Below, one piece after another: positions 11,483 to 22,600 of a stretch of 64,000 nt of DNA (position 1 is its first letter; every line of letters starts with the position of its first letter). The stretch covers positions 23,341,770 through 23,405,769 of the forward strand of contig NC_052669.1 in NCBI RefSeq assembly GCF_016802725.1, read 5' to 3'. The notes below the pieces were generated by a model that had not been told where the DNA came from, ran no database searches, and saw only the letters and a list, made by a program, of their open reading frames with translations. Position numbers and translations under genes: made by a program. The stretch is from Solenopsis invicta (lineage: Eukaryota > Arthropoda > Insecta > Hymenoptera > Formicidae).

Positions 11483-12024
11483 TATTAGGTATTGAGCCAA
11501 AGTTCTGGCGGTTTATGCAAAAAGAGGACTTTTAGATGTGCTGCTTCCATTGCCACGGCATGCAGCAGCATCTTTATAATAATTTTAATAAACAGTGATT
11601 CAGTAAAGAGAAGTTTGATAGTAGCTTCCATGAAGATTTTGCCAGGTAAACTTGGAGGTTGATAAGCTGTATCACGTTGGAATCAAAACTTTTTTCGCTT
11701 ACTGTATTATCGCCACTCACGATTACGTATTCTGCGTGGAGTTTCGACCGCAGAGTGTGTCTTGGATCAAAGTTGAAAGGCAAGCAATGCCTGATATGTA
11801 ACTTATCAACCTCTATGCTTACTTGGCAAAATTTTTTCACAAATGTTACATCGATACCAAACATCCCTTTATTTTACAGTTCAATTTTATCATGACAATA
11901 ATTTTATTAAATTGTTTATTATAAGAATTGGCATAAAGATGGTGCTGCATGTAGGAGAACAGAACCAGCATACTTGACAGTTATTTTTCAAATAAACCGC
12001 CGGAAATTTTGCAGATACCTAATA
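11483..12024 (-). mobile_element. Internally deleted mariner (Tc1/mariner) element
   Basis: Both ends read TATTAGGTAT then diverge (TGAGCC on the left, CTGCAA on the right after reverse-complementing). They rejoin at CGGCGGTTTAT and continue as imperfect inverted repeats for about 95 bp, including ATGCAGCA and CATCTTTAT. TTAGGT flanked by the target dinucleotide TA is the usual start of mariner terminal repeats. Intact mariners are about 1.3 kb; this copy is 542 bp and has lost the catalytic region. A transposase N-terminal remnant lies inside, in minus orientation. Confidence 0.8.
11685..11813 (-). pseudogene. mariner transposase N-terminal fragment (broken)
   Basis: The minus-strand frame encodes EVDKLHIRHCLPFNFD and, about 18 residues on, GDNTVSEKSF. 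This resembles the first helix-turn-helix region of mariner transposases, which typically opens with a KxHIRHCLLxxF stretch followed by an xYGxxxxSExTCRxWF stretch. The similarity stops just after the SEK motif, where the internal deletion begins. The second DNA-binding helix region, the linker and the DDD catalytic core are absent, so the fragment cannot encode an active transposase. The match was judged by eye against knowledge of the family. Confidence 0.7.
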
Positions 12025-13367
12025 CCATTTCGCTCGAATTCGTATTCTTGGCGTATACTCGCAATTTTAATAATTCGATCGCGTACGGATAAATTGCCGC
12101 ATTAAATTACACGACGAGGACTTTGCGCACACTTTTATGTGATAAAAGCTCGGGGGAGGGGGGCGGGAGTGAAAGCTTTTCTTTCTCGTTACAGTGAAGC
12201 ACGCTGCATAATGACGATTTACGATGTTCCACTATGCGAGAGTTGCGCAGCGAATGTATATCTTGAAATAAAGTAGGATGAATATAACTGCATGTGTAAC
12301 GAGGGCATATATCTTTAATCATTGCAGAATTCTTGTAGGAATCTTGTAGGACCGTAGGTATCTCGGGTACTTCACGGTGTACACATTGATTTTCGTGTGC
12401 ATCCCCAAAGAGATTCGAAGATACTCTACCTAGTTAGACCCTGATTTCCGAACGCGGACGAGATCTCCGTTCCATACACGTTCTGGATTCGCCTTCGGTA
12501 AACTCGTTTCGAGCATCGGGGAAGGGGGGGGGGAAAGGCTAAAGAAACGGCGTTTCGCATCCGCTGCACCGCATCCCGGGAAAAAATCCCCGAAAATGCG
12601 GCGAGGCGTGAAGAGCAACGGACAGTTGTTTCGCCTGGGATGATCGATACGGCGGACGATTCGCATCGACACGCTCGGCCCGCGGATTCGATTCGACGGA
12701 TGCGAAGTGCATCGTCGATTCGACAGTGGGATTTATCGCGCGTCGAAACGTCGGTGCGTTAAGTAATATCCCGGCGAGGCGAGATTTATTGGCGCAACTT
12801 CGACTAACCCGCGGATACGTAACGTCCCCGAGGATGTGAGCGTGCACATTTCGCACCCACCGTGTGTGCGCGCGCTCTACCAGGAAATAAAGTCTCTCTC
12901 TCTCTCTCTCTCTCTCTCTTCGGCCACGAACGATGAAACCGAGGAAATCTCGCGGAGCTTCTTATCGCCCGTATATCCGCATGCATTACGAAACGCGCGA
13001 GATCGATGCGGTTTTTCTTATCGTCCCGCGTCCCGTGATTCGCGAGATACTTACGTTCCTGCTATCGCATAAACTGTTCGGATATCGACGAAATGTGGCA
13101 ACTATATATGTCTCTTGATTAATTGCGATACGATGCTCTCGACGTGGATATCGAAAATATCTCGTGCGCTGAAATTATTTGCAATTTATCGGACATTTTT
13201 CGTAACTTGCTCAATCTTGTCAACGAATTCGATTCTCGATTCTGGAAATTTTTATTTAAAAATTTCAAATATCTGAGCTCAATTAGAATTACCTTGAAAT
13301 GTAAGGTAACTTTAAAATTTATCGTTCGTGAGAGATAAAGGATACGTCCGATGTTATATTAAGTGAA
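12025..13367. other. Unannotated CpG-rich stretch
   Basis: A balanced-GC, CpG-rich block with many overlapping short open frames on both strands and a CT microsatellite. Nothing recognisable as a gene. Confidence 0.55.
12892..12919. repeat. (CT)n microsatellite
   Basis: About fourteen uninterrupted CT units. Confidence 0.95.
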
Positions 13368-13850
13368 CGTAAAAGTCGTTCTAAAGAGATAATGTTGCTC
13401 TTTTTATACGTCAACACTGGTGGATACTATGGCAAATTATGTATTGTTGGAAGAACGACGTCAAGAGTTATCTCTGAAAAAAATTGGTGCCATCTAAGTT
13501 ATTTATAGCGCGTTACTGTATCAGCAAAAATGGGTTCAACAGAATATTTTTATGCGATTATAATATTTCCGGACAAAGACAAAAATTGTGAATATAAAAT
13601 TGTATGCTATAAAAACATTGGGAATTTTCCAAATGCACTGTTTTTTGCAGCACCTATCGTCTTTGTTTATTATCAAAACTCATATATTCATATCTCATGC
13701 CAATATTTCTTTTTTATTTTAGACTCATTTTTGCTAACACAAAATAATACTGTAAATAAGTTGACAATGGTTTCTTTTTATTTTTTTAGTAACTCTTGAC
13801 GTTATCTTCCCACGTTTGTCGTACTCAATAACGACTTTCGCAACAGACAA
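13368..13850. mobile_element. Candidate inverted-repeat element with a small open frame inside
   Basis: The inner arms are ACGTCAAGAGTTATCTC (left, about 13458-13474) and ACGTCAAGAGTTACTAAA (right, reverse-complemented, about 13785-13802). Outer AAAGTCGTT blocks occur at both ends (about 13372 and 13838). Spacing differs between the two sides, suggesting an insertion in the left arm. A plus-strand 89-codon ATG frame (13530-13799, starting MGSTEYFYAIIIFPDKDKN) lies between the inner arms. I do not recognise it, and its second half is low-complexity F/Y-rich, so no function is assigned. Confidence 0.45.
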
Positions 13851-14999
13851 AACTGTCTGTTAGTTATTTATCAGCTATCTTTTATTCATTTTGCGCATAG
13901 ATAAATCGCCATTGCATCGCACCTCGTCTATTCGCGAGTTTCCATCGCCGCCGCCGCTTCGAGGACGGCGGTTCAGCTTCGAAAAGTTGCGACAGTTTAA
14001 CGAGATCAAGGTGCACCCGCGAGTGCGCGATGCCGCATTAAGATACGCAGGATGATTGTTGGATACCAGACGAGAGCCGTAGGAAATCTCGAGGAAGTCG
14101 CTGCCATCCTCAGACGTTTTCTCCTCTCTCTCTCTCTCTCGTACTCGTGTTTTCTGGCTGCGAAAGTCGGTGCGACTTCTCCCCCCAGACAAATTTTAAT
14201 TACGGCCGCTTACTCGCCCCAAGGCAAACGCAAGACAAGTTTTCGCATTTCGAGGCTGCGACTTTGACAGTTAACATTTCATAAATTACACAAGCCATTA
14301 TTTTCAAACTACGACGAATTAAAACATCGTGTCCGATTAAATTCGCTTGTACTGCTAATTTAAAACGCGAAACATCTCTAACATTTCTTTACCGATGACA
14401 CTCGAAGTATATAAATTTTATAAAAATCAAATTCAGGTATCACTCTCAAATCAATGAGATAAATTCTCGCGAGTCTCAATTAATTTTTTTCAACTTCTTC
14501 ATCGTTAAGGAAGCGGAAGATTAATTGGAAGCGGAGAAGATTACGAAGAGGTGAAATCCTTTCCCGACGAGAAACTGCGCGCGCACGAGCGTGAGGGCTT
14601 CGTCCCGAGCCTTGTATCATCTCGGCTCGTGGTAACTCGAGGTGCATATTTCATCCCTTATTATTCGAGGGAACCGCGTGTTTCGTCGCCCGACCGCGCC
14701 AACGAACGGCCGCACTTTCATAACGCAGCTGCGAGCTTCTCCCCTTTCGTCTCGTTGATCCGTTAATTCATTTTATGCGACCGCGTCCCGCAAGCGGAGC
14801 GCAAACGGCGCGGACGGCGAGCTGCATTAGCGTGTTAACTCGCAAACATTCTTTTTTCGTTGTTTATCGCCCGACAGTCGGTTAGCCTGTGTGTCTGACC
14901 CCGGAAACGCCGCGTGCGCGATATTATAATTTGTAATTTGCCTCGGCCAGCGCGAATGAGTCGTGCATCGAAATGCCGCAATTTATAATATTTTACGCG
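13851..14999. other. Unannotated stretch
   Basis: CpG-rich with a CT microsatellite at 14.12 kb and AT-rich DNA at 14.28-14.50 kb. No supportable gene. Confidence 0.55.
14124..14140. repeat. (CT)n microsatellite
   Basis: Eight CT units following CTC. Confidence 0.85.
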
Positions 15000-15238
15000 G
15001 AAAGAAGGTTTTTGACCAAAGTATCTAAACTTTTTGCCGGATACTGATCTTAAAATAGTAATTTTATTAAGCTATCAATATAATTATGTACGACGCTCAA
15101 GTTGGCAGTTACATTGTCAAAATTCTTTACAGCATCGCTCATGCTTCAACGTTCTTCATAATTATTTTGATGGCAAAATTTCGGATCTGTATCAAGTTAA
15201 ATTTTTAGACGTTTCGGCAAAACAGTTCTTTCCGCGTA
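15000..15238. mobile_element. Palindromic MITE family A, copy 1
   Basis: The ends are inverted repeats: TACGCGGAAAGAA at both termini (left at about 14995, right ending at about 15244). They are followed by arms containing GTATCTAAA...GCCGGATACTGATCT on the left and its counterpart ACAGATCCG...GTATCxxG on the right. Further in are paired AATAATTAT blocks. This copy is more diverged in the left arm than copies 3 and 4. No coding capacity. Confidence 0.7.
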
Positions 15239-15375
15239 TGCTTCACTCTTTAGTGAAAATGCGTGTAAAATTTGCCGGATGAATGCCAGTCGGTTTGACT
15301 TTATTAAAATGTGTCACGTGACAGATTCGTAATCCTTTGTGTGTAATACAATAAAGGTAATAACGTGACGTATAC

Positions 15376-15614
15376 GGAAAGAATTTAAAAAATTTTACTA
15401 AATACAGATCTGAAAATAATTTCGTACTCGACCATGAGAATGACTTGTAGAATGCTTAAGCATGATGAGTAATGCTTCAAAAAGTTTTGACATTCCGGTA
15501 ATCAGCTTGAGTGTCCTAAATAATTATTTCAATATAGTCCAGCAAAATTATTTTCGCGAATCTGTAACTAGCTAAATGTTTAGATACTTCAACGAGACCG
15601 CTGAAGTTTCTTCC
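15376..15614. mobile_element. Palindromic MITE family A, copy 2
   Basis: Begins GGAAAGAATTT, then ACAGATCTGAAAATAATTT. It ends with the inverted counterpart, which includes AAATTATTTTCGCGAATCTG, AGCTAAATGTTTAGATAC and TTTCTTCC. It is about 239 bp long and only about 140 bp from copy 1, in the same arrangement. Confidence 0.75.
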
Positions 15615-16120
15615 GAGTGTAATTATCGACGTTTAATACTTTCTCTATAAAAATATTATCTTACGAATTTAATCATCTCTCGCAAAGAGCTAATTAATCA
15701 TAATTAAACTACGAGTTGATCCGTGGATGGAAAGCTCGAGACACGCTGTTATTTCGTTATAACTTTAATCGTTTCTGAAGAAAGAAAAAAAAAGGTGAAG
15801 CGTGTAGTTGAAAAGAGTAATAATTAAAGAATATAACTAAAACTAGGATAGCTAAAAAAATATAATTACAAGAATAGCTTAAAAGGCTCGAGGTACAGCT
15901 GAGGAAATATAACTAAAGAGAAACGGGCTTTTTTTACAGTTGAGTTGAAGAAAGTAGTCTCGCGAAAGTGACGAGAGGCCGCGAAACAATTGCTATCCCC
16001 GCTCGAGTCAGCGCTAGTCGCAGACTGCGCCGTGCCCAAGGGGGTGGGAATGAAGTAGCGAGAGGGAGAGTCCTTCAGGACTTCGACGGACCGGCGGCAA
16101 GCGGAGTTATGATCCCACAA
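15615..16120. other. Unannotated stretch
   Basis: AT-rich to about 15.95 kb, then turning CpG-rich. Open frames here are overlapping and uninformative. Confidence 0.5.
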
Positions 16121-16133
16121 TATCCTCCTATGA

Positions 16134-16985
16134 TTGGATACTCGCAACTTTCCTAGCCACCCCTTTCCTCCCCTTTCCAACGCCCGGCCGATGCGCGGCT
16201 CTTCACCCTGCGAGTTTTTAGCATCCGTTGCACGTTCAACCCCGCCGCCACCGCCGCCGCTGCCGCGGCGACTCTCGTCTCGTTCCTCCTCCCTTACTCG
16301 CGAAAAGAGACCGGGCGAAGGAGGTGAAGTGGAAAAAAAAATTGCGGGTTTTTTTGCATGTCGCAAGAATACTACGACCGTTCGTTTGGTTCGCTCTTGT
16401 GTCGGTACCTCGTACGAAATACTCGTATCGATTGTACTGGCAATCGAAGCGTTCGTTACGACGGCGTTGCATAATAGTCTATCTTACTTACGAGCTAACT
16501 TACGTAACTGCGAATTTAGCCGGGCGGCGATGAGAAGCGGAGAAACACGCGCCAGTCTAATTGCAGTGCAGAGCTATTCGCCGCCGACATCTCGAAACAG
16601 GCTTCTCTCCCCGGACATCATCAGAATTGCCGAACGTTGCCGCCTCCGTCGCCGCATCCCGAATCCCGGTCACGCGCCACGCGTATCGACTCTTCGATCT
16701 CCCCTTTTTTTTTCTTCTCTCGCACTTCCTCTTTTTTATTCTTTCTCTCTCTCTCTCTTTCTCGCGGAGGTATTTGACTTCGCGTCTTCTCTTTCTCCGA
16801 TGTCGAGCAGAAAATTAAACAAAAAAACTGTCATGATCCCTTTCAGCGGCAGGCAATCACGAAGGTTCGCCGCCTCTCATATAAGCCGGTCCGAGGGGCG
16901 GGACGAAGGAAAAAGGATGTCTAAGAGCTCGCGCGACTGGCTCGCGCAAGTTCCTTTTCATCGAGGATTTAATATCACCCTGTAG
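16134..16985 (+). other. Longest open frame in the window; probably not coding
   Basis: This frame is open for about 283 codons. It begins at TTG; the first ATG is about 19 codons in, near 16190. The translation holds a proline run from a CCG repeat, an F/L/S-rich run from CT-rich DNA, and no recognisable domain. Overlapping frames on both strands are also unusually open here, which points to a stop-poor CpG-rich stretch rather than selection on one frame. I would expect a conserved protein or transcript before accepting it. Confidence 0.12.
16242..16268. repeat. (CCG)n trinucleotide run
   Basis: An imperfect CCG/CCA run giving polyproline or polyglycine in overlapping frames. Confidence 0.8.
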
Positions 16986-18621
16986 CAGTCAGAGCGGCAC
17001 CCCATTTGATCTGCGTGAACCCTTTTTCCTTCTTTTCTCTCCTTCTCACCCTTCACGAAAGTGTCGCCTACTACTTTGTTTCGTCGCGATGGTTATCAAT
17101 ACGAAGCTCCGCTCCGTCGCCGTATGTTCCAATTTTCTCTCTTCGACCACATTTCAAAACATTTCTCATACAATCCTCGGTATTGCCCATCGCTCTAAAG
17201 CTCTAATGCGGAGTATACGTGTCAAGCTTCGACTTTTGTACCTATATCCGGACTTTCAAGTTTCAAAGCGTAATAAGCAACGCGGCAAAGGATATCGTAA
17301 ATGTAAGGAATAAATAAATTTTCTTTGTCACAGTGATACCCTCCCAAACTTTTTTTGTTTATAAAGCGAACAGAAATAATTGTAAGTGAAATTAGCACCA
17401 ATTGTCAAATCTCATAGTACTTTTCATGCAAACTGTTACAATTACCAGATCATACAAACTGTGTAAATTATTTAACGATCTTTGACACAAAAAGCTGAAG
17501 CTGGAGTACGTAATATCACGAGTTAAAGTGTAGTAAGACAAGTAATTTAATAATGACATCTTTAGAACGTTGTAAATAAATTATTGCAAAAATGCACATA
17601 AAAAATATTATTAGACGGCAAAATCTCTTGCTGACCGATAATGACGTCCTACTTATTTTTGACGAGTAGAAATGAATAGCTGAACTTTTCTCAATACGAT
17701 AAATCATAGCGCGACGGGACAACTAATCGTACGGATCAATAAATCGAGCGGATTTGCCTCGCTCGAAATATCTTCCAGTTATATCATTAAATAATAAGCG
17801 CGTCGATCAAGCAAAATAATACAATGAATAATGAATAACGTTGTTCGTAATATTGTCAGTAACGAGGTTGTTTCGCGGCGTCGCGCAGCATAGTTGCGAG
17901 CGAATTTCAGCGGTCGGGGGATTCGATACGAGGCGTTGCGAGTTACAAAAGTAGGGCACTATCGTTAGCAGCGAGGGCGAACGTAAACCTCGATAAACAC
18001 GAAGTGCACTCGATATTTTTTCGCCGATGCCTATCGTATTTTCGACTCGTCGTAATCTCGCCCTCGATGTCGACGGCAAATTTTTCTATTGTTTTCTAGC
18101 CGGAGAGAACATGGGAGAGCGGCCGAATGGCTTGCATACATCTGCCGCGACCGATGTCTTTTATTACGAGACGAGACGCAGACTGATAACACGAGTTTTA
18201 TCGACCGATGAAAGATTTGAAAATCCGAGTGAAGACAAATCTGAGTGAATGTCGAACAGCGAGGGAAAAAATTTATTTTTCTAAAAATAGTTTTTAACAT
18301 AAATTGAATGTTTAATTAATTTGATATGTAAATCGACGTTTAACTATTAACATTTAATTAAATGATAGTTTTCGTATAAAATTCACGTTAGTAATGTCAT
18401 TTCATTAATAACGTGCACACATGTTGATATTAATAAAAAAATTTTGATTTACACTTAAAATTACGACGCTTTTTTATATTTCTCAGCTTGTCGCAATGAA
18501 TTTTAAATATCAATTCCGTGAATTATTGAATGAAATCATTCATTAATATATTATTCTCTCTATAATTATGCATTATTCTTTAAAAATTTCGTAACCCAAA
18601 AAGATCTAAGTTATTCTTAAT
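16986..18621. other. Unannotated stretch
   Basis: Mixed composition, becoming AT-rich after 18.25 kb. Only short overlapping open frames, no paired splice signals and no transposon ends. Confidence 0.55.
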
Positions 18622-19180
18622 TTAAGGGGACATTCTAGTCTACAGCGCGATAAAGTAGCTTATTTTTTCAGAATTTTTTTAAAAGAAATCAACTGCACAT
18701 ATCCTGTCATGCTTTTTCACAGACACTACTTATACATATTTAAATATTTACAAATTTTCGTCCGGTTAAATTTTTATTAGTTTTTATGTTAAATTTAAAA
18801 ATATACATGCACGTTTCAAGTTGGCTGACACAGTTCCTCAAAAATTAAAATAAAAAATAAAAAATATTGAAAATAATTAAAAATAACGCGGATTAAAAAA
18901 AGTTTTTTTTTAATGAAATGGATTGAATTTAACATGTATAAAAAAAATTGTTAAGTCATAGATATTGGAATAATTTTAGTTCAGATGATCAGATAATGTA
19001 TTTGACATAAAAGTAGACGTTGATAATTTAGTATGTTTTCAGAAATCATGTCAGTCAACTTGAAAAGTCGGCGTGTCTATTTTCAAAATTACGTAGAACA
19101 ATACGTGCAACAGTTTTTTATAAATAAATTTTCCAAAATAGGCAAACTTTTTTGCATTCTAAATTAGAATAATCCTTTAA
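18622..19180. mobile_element. TTAA-bounded DNA transposon (piggyBac-like), degenerate long inverted ends
   Basis: The left end is TTAAGGGGACATTCTAGTC and the right end, reverse-complemented, is TTAAAGGATTATTCTAATT. The inverted ends remain alignable for about 95 bp, sharing a TATTTT block and ACTGCACATAT / ACTGTTGCACGTAT. A second inner pair is GTTTCAAGTTGGCTGACA / CTTTTCAAGTTGACTGACAT (18814-18832 and 19045-19063). At 559 bp and very AT-rich, it has no coding capacity. The TTAA at both borders argues for piggyBac-type insertion. Confidence 0.7.
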
Positions 19181-19581
19181 TCCGAGTCTCCAATTTTAGA
19201 AGCATCAACGTCGTGTTATAAAGCTGGATAAGTATTATATACCTGAAAACAATTATCCCCGTCAATTCACTACCGGATCGCGGAGTACTCCAAACACCTC
19301 CCGAGATCTATTTCACAATCCTTCAGGAATATCATTCGAGTCGTTTCGCGTGGCCTCGAGGATATTATCCTCTCGCGCGGGTATACCCCGGAGTCAACCC
19401 TCGTAGCTACGTAATCCGCACACGCGCATCGTACGAGCTCGTAAAACCGTGCCGTTCGTGCTCGTAAACATTCCGCGAGACCCCTTTTCCTAGTACGAGC
19501 GACGCCCTTTAGCCCGACCGTGTCCCCCAACCCGCGCGAGCGCCGTTACTTGCATGACCGGTCGACGGAAATCGCGCTTAC

Positions 19582-19627
19582 CTGGAACCTCGAAGTCGCC
19601 GCGCCGATCGCCGCACTTGGAACTCAT
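19582..19627 (-). CDS. Candidate first coding exon (partial, unknown protein)
   Basis: The frame begins at the first ATG of the candidate exon and reads MSSKCGDRRGDFEVP, then the first base of a split codon before the donor (phase 1). The start context is ACCATCAATGA. The residues are polar and charged with no signal peptide, suggesting a cytoplasmic or nuclear N terminus, but 15 residues do not identify a family and I do not recognise it. The alternative in-frame reading of the whole exon runs into a stop inside the donor (AGG TAA), which supports a spliced reading from this ATG if it is coding. No downstream exon was identified in 1-19500. Confidence 0.3.
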
Positions 19628-19682
19628 TGATGGTGCGTGCTCGCTCAGCACTCGAGCCCTCACCGACAAGGATCAAGATTGC
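19582..19682 (-). other. Candidate internal exon with splice sites on both sides
   Basis: Read on the minus strand, this 101-nt segment is preceded by a branch-like ATTAAC, then TATCTTTTCTTTTCTTCGCAG, a strong polypyrimidine tract with acceptor. It ends at TTCCAG followed by GTAAGCG, a consensus donor. The first 55 nt contain no ATG, and the remaining 46 nt open with an ATG. This fits an exon carrying the end of a 5' UTR and the start of coding sequence. The signals are seen directly; splicing itself is inferred. Confidence 0.45.
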
Positions 19683-22600
19683 CTGCGAAGAAAAGAAAAG
19701 ATACGTTAATAAGGTGTCGAGAGTCTCTTTCTGGAGTGCGGAGAGGCACGGTGCGGCCAAGTCTCGCGTCGGATGAATAATGTTACGACACGTTAATGCA
19801 AGCTTTAATTTATTTAATGAAGCAACAGTTCAATTAATCTGCAGACCAGCGGACGTACAGTAAATTCAGAACGCTCCACGCTTCCCAGCGCTTGATCTCA
19901 CATGCGCGCCAGCCGTCCATTTAATGTTCCGAAACTATAAATTATTTTCCCACGTGCGCGTTTAGCCCGTTATCCCCGTTTTACGACACGCCAGAAAACC
20001 GAGCGGAGATCCGTCTCCGTCGCGTCAACCGGTCGGGCCTCATGATTAATCAGAATTCCTTCGTTAGCCGGCGCCGTGTGCAACTGACATGGGGATAACG
20101 CGTCTCCGGTTACTGAATCTCCCGAGACGGAATTACGTTACGTCGTCGCGGCCTGCCGTACGCGCGATTATGCGCAAGATCTCTACGCCTCCCCCGTCCG
20201 TCCTTTAACACCCCCGCGAACCGAGCCGTTCCGCTCGATCCCGCCTCTTCGGAGGCGAGCGTGTCGCGGAAACACGCGCCCCCTCCCCCCCGTTTCCCTG
20301 CCCCTCTGGCGTGTTCTGGACAGGTCGCTTCATGTATTAATCATACGGGCGGCGAGCATAAAATGTTCGTCGCTCGACCAACTTCGAGAAAGCGTAACAA
20401 CAGCTGCACTCAACAGAGAAAACTATCGAGACCATCGACTCGTAGTGCGTTCCAACTTAATTTACTGAAAGCCGATCTCTCATTCGATTATTATTTAGCC
20501 GCTGAACATTGTTATCTTTATGCGCAACCGTTAAAAATTATAATTAACTCTTGAGGTGAAATGGGTATTCTGCGGCCGACGGATTTCTATCCGTGTGAAA
20601 TATCTAAAAAATCCAAAGATGACTAAACTGTGCTACATTTTATTTCCTTTCCAAAATGACCTACGGACATTCGTCCTAGAAGCTTGAAAGTACATTCAAG
20701 AATCGGCATACAACATCAGTCGCGACACTTGTCATATATTATAAGTTATTAATACTGCTGAGGAAGACTAAGCAAGTTCAAAGTTCAGTTTATCCAATGA
20801 TTAAACGGATATAAATTTTAATTAAAAATATACATCTTCTTTTTGCTCGTCATTGACCTTTAGTCTTTCTATGTTCAAGAACTTTTGGAGATATTTTGAA
20901 TCACTTTAAATGAATGCAAGAATAGTCCAACGCGAGACACTCATGATGGTATCAAGAAGGTATCTTTTTTCATGTGATAACTTCCTTCAGGGTTAAGTTC
21001 TCATTACGTGAGATAGTTAACTTATCTGTAGTTGACTTATCATCCATAGTTATTGAGCTTGAAATGTATATTTCTGCGCGAGTTAAGCTTGAGACAGTTA
21101 AGAACGTAATCATCGTAAAACTGAACGTGCGTCGCTCCATTTACGGTTGGGTTTAACTCGATTTCGCGAGTTAACAATATTTTCGCCAATTTTCAGGAGA
21201 TACGACAATATTTACGCTCCGTATTTTACAACTTATTTTCGTCATCCCGCCCACTCTCTCTAATCTCGCCCCTGCGCGGTCGTCGAAGATTACGTCGCGA
21301 AACACCGCGTCGTCGCTGCGACTACACCGTAATCCGCCACGCGCAAATCTCGCGAATCCTAGCAGGATGCGACGTCCGTTGTCCGGGAAATATTATTCGC
21401 GAGGAGAAATTTTCAACATGGGACGCGGGAGGCGCTTTTGATTTTGAGAGCACGCATCCGACCGTAAGCCGCGGCCGCCGCCGGATCAGCGCTTGTCCTT
21501 CGTCGAGGAATTACCAGGTTCCAATCTTGCCACCAGTTTGCCTCGGCGACATTTAACCCGACACATTAAAACATCGCATCAACGTTTGATGCAAAGAAAA
21601 GATGCAAAAGCGAAATGGAGGAAGAAAGAATGAAGAGCGTGTGGTGGGGAACAAATACGCTCGAGTCATGTTGCTTTCGTCTGATTTTGAAATTTGCCTT
21701 ATTTCACATTCATGCGTTGCTTCCGTCGAATATTTAATTTTGTCAAAATTTTATGCGTACGCGAGCGTTGCATAAACGCACAGCTTAACATACCTGCCGC
21801 GTCAGCTGGTGCGATCTTAAATCCGTTACTTGATTCGCGTGTGTCCTTTTTGAGGGATCACGCGACCGCGTATGCGCGCTGGACCGACTGTAGATCAGCG
21901 CGACAGGATTGCCTCTCGCGGGAGTCCATCTCTCCCACCCAGGGTAGAATCCCCTTGGTGCAGCGTGTGCATAATGCATGGCCGATACGTGTTCGCATTA
22001 TGATATTTCTCGCAATAGAACCTGCGCGACGGTAGAAATGCTGTTCTACTTGCATTCAAGCTCCTCGGCGAGACGAACAGCTCTCCCGCCGGCTTCGATC
22101 CCGCTTCTTTGATCGTCTCGGATCTCGCGATAACTCGATGCGTTCCTGATTTACTCCGTGTGTCCTTCCGCGCGAAGGGACACGAGGGGTACTTTGGGAT
22201 ACGGCCGCTCTCGGGAATCTTAAATATTTCGTAGGCGTCTGGCGAATCACGATCAGATGAAATTTGTTGGTCGAGGATGTTTACAATTTCGAACAGGTTC
22301 TTTGAGATATATTGGATTTCCAAAGGATGCTACTAATACGGAATGTGCGATATTCGACTTGGCGAAGGACTTTCCAGAACGATCCGCAGCGAGCGTGCAG
22401 AGCTTTTCTGCAGAGCGACTCCAAAAGATCTTTTCTCCCTTATTGCTTTTGCAAGAGAGAAAAAAAATGTGTGCATAAGAAATTTATCAGCATATAATAA
22501 ATTTATTTTACTTTACGGAAGATTAATGTCCATTTAGAGATTTGCAAAGAGCCGGGGAGTCGTACCTTTAACCGGATAATTCGACAATTTGCGTTGCAAC

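Noticed and set aside
15866..16366. 166-codon minus-strand open frame
   Set aside because: Overlaps the longer plus frame in a stop-poor CpG-rich block, contains a glycine run from the CCG repeat, and no domain is visible.
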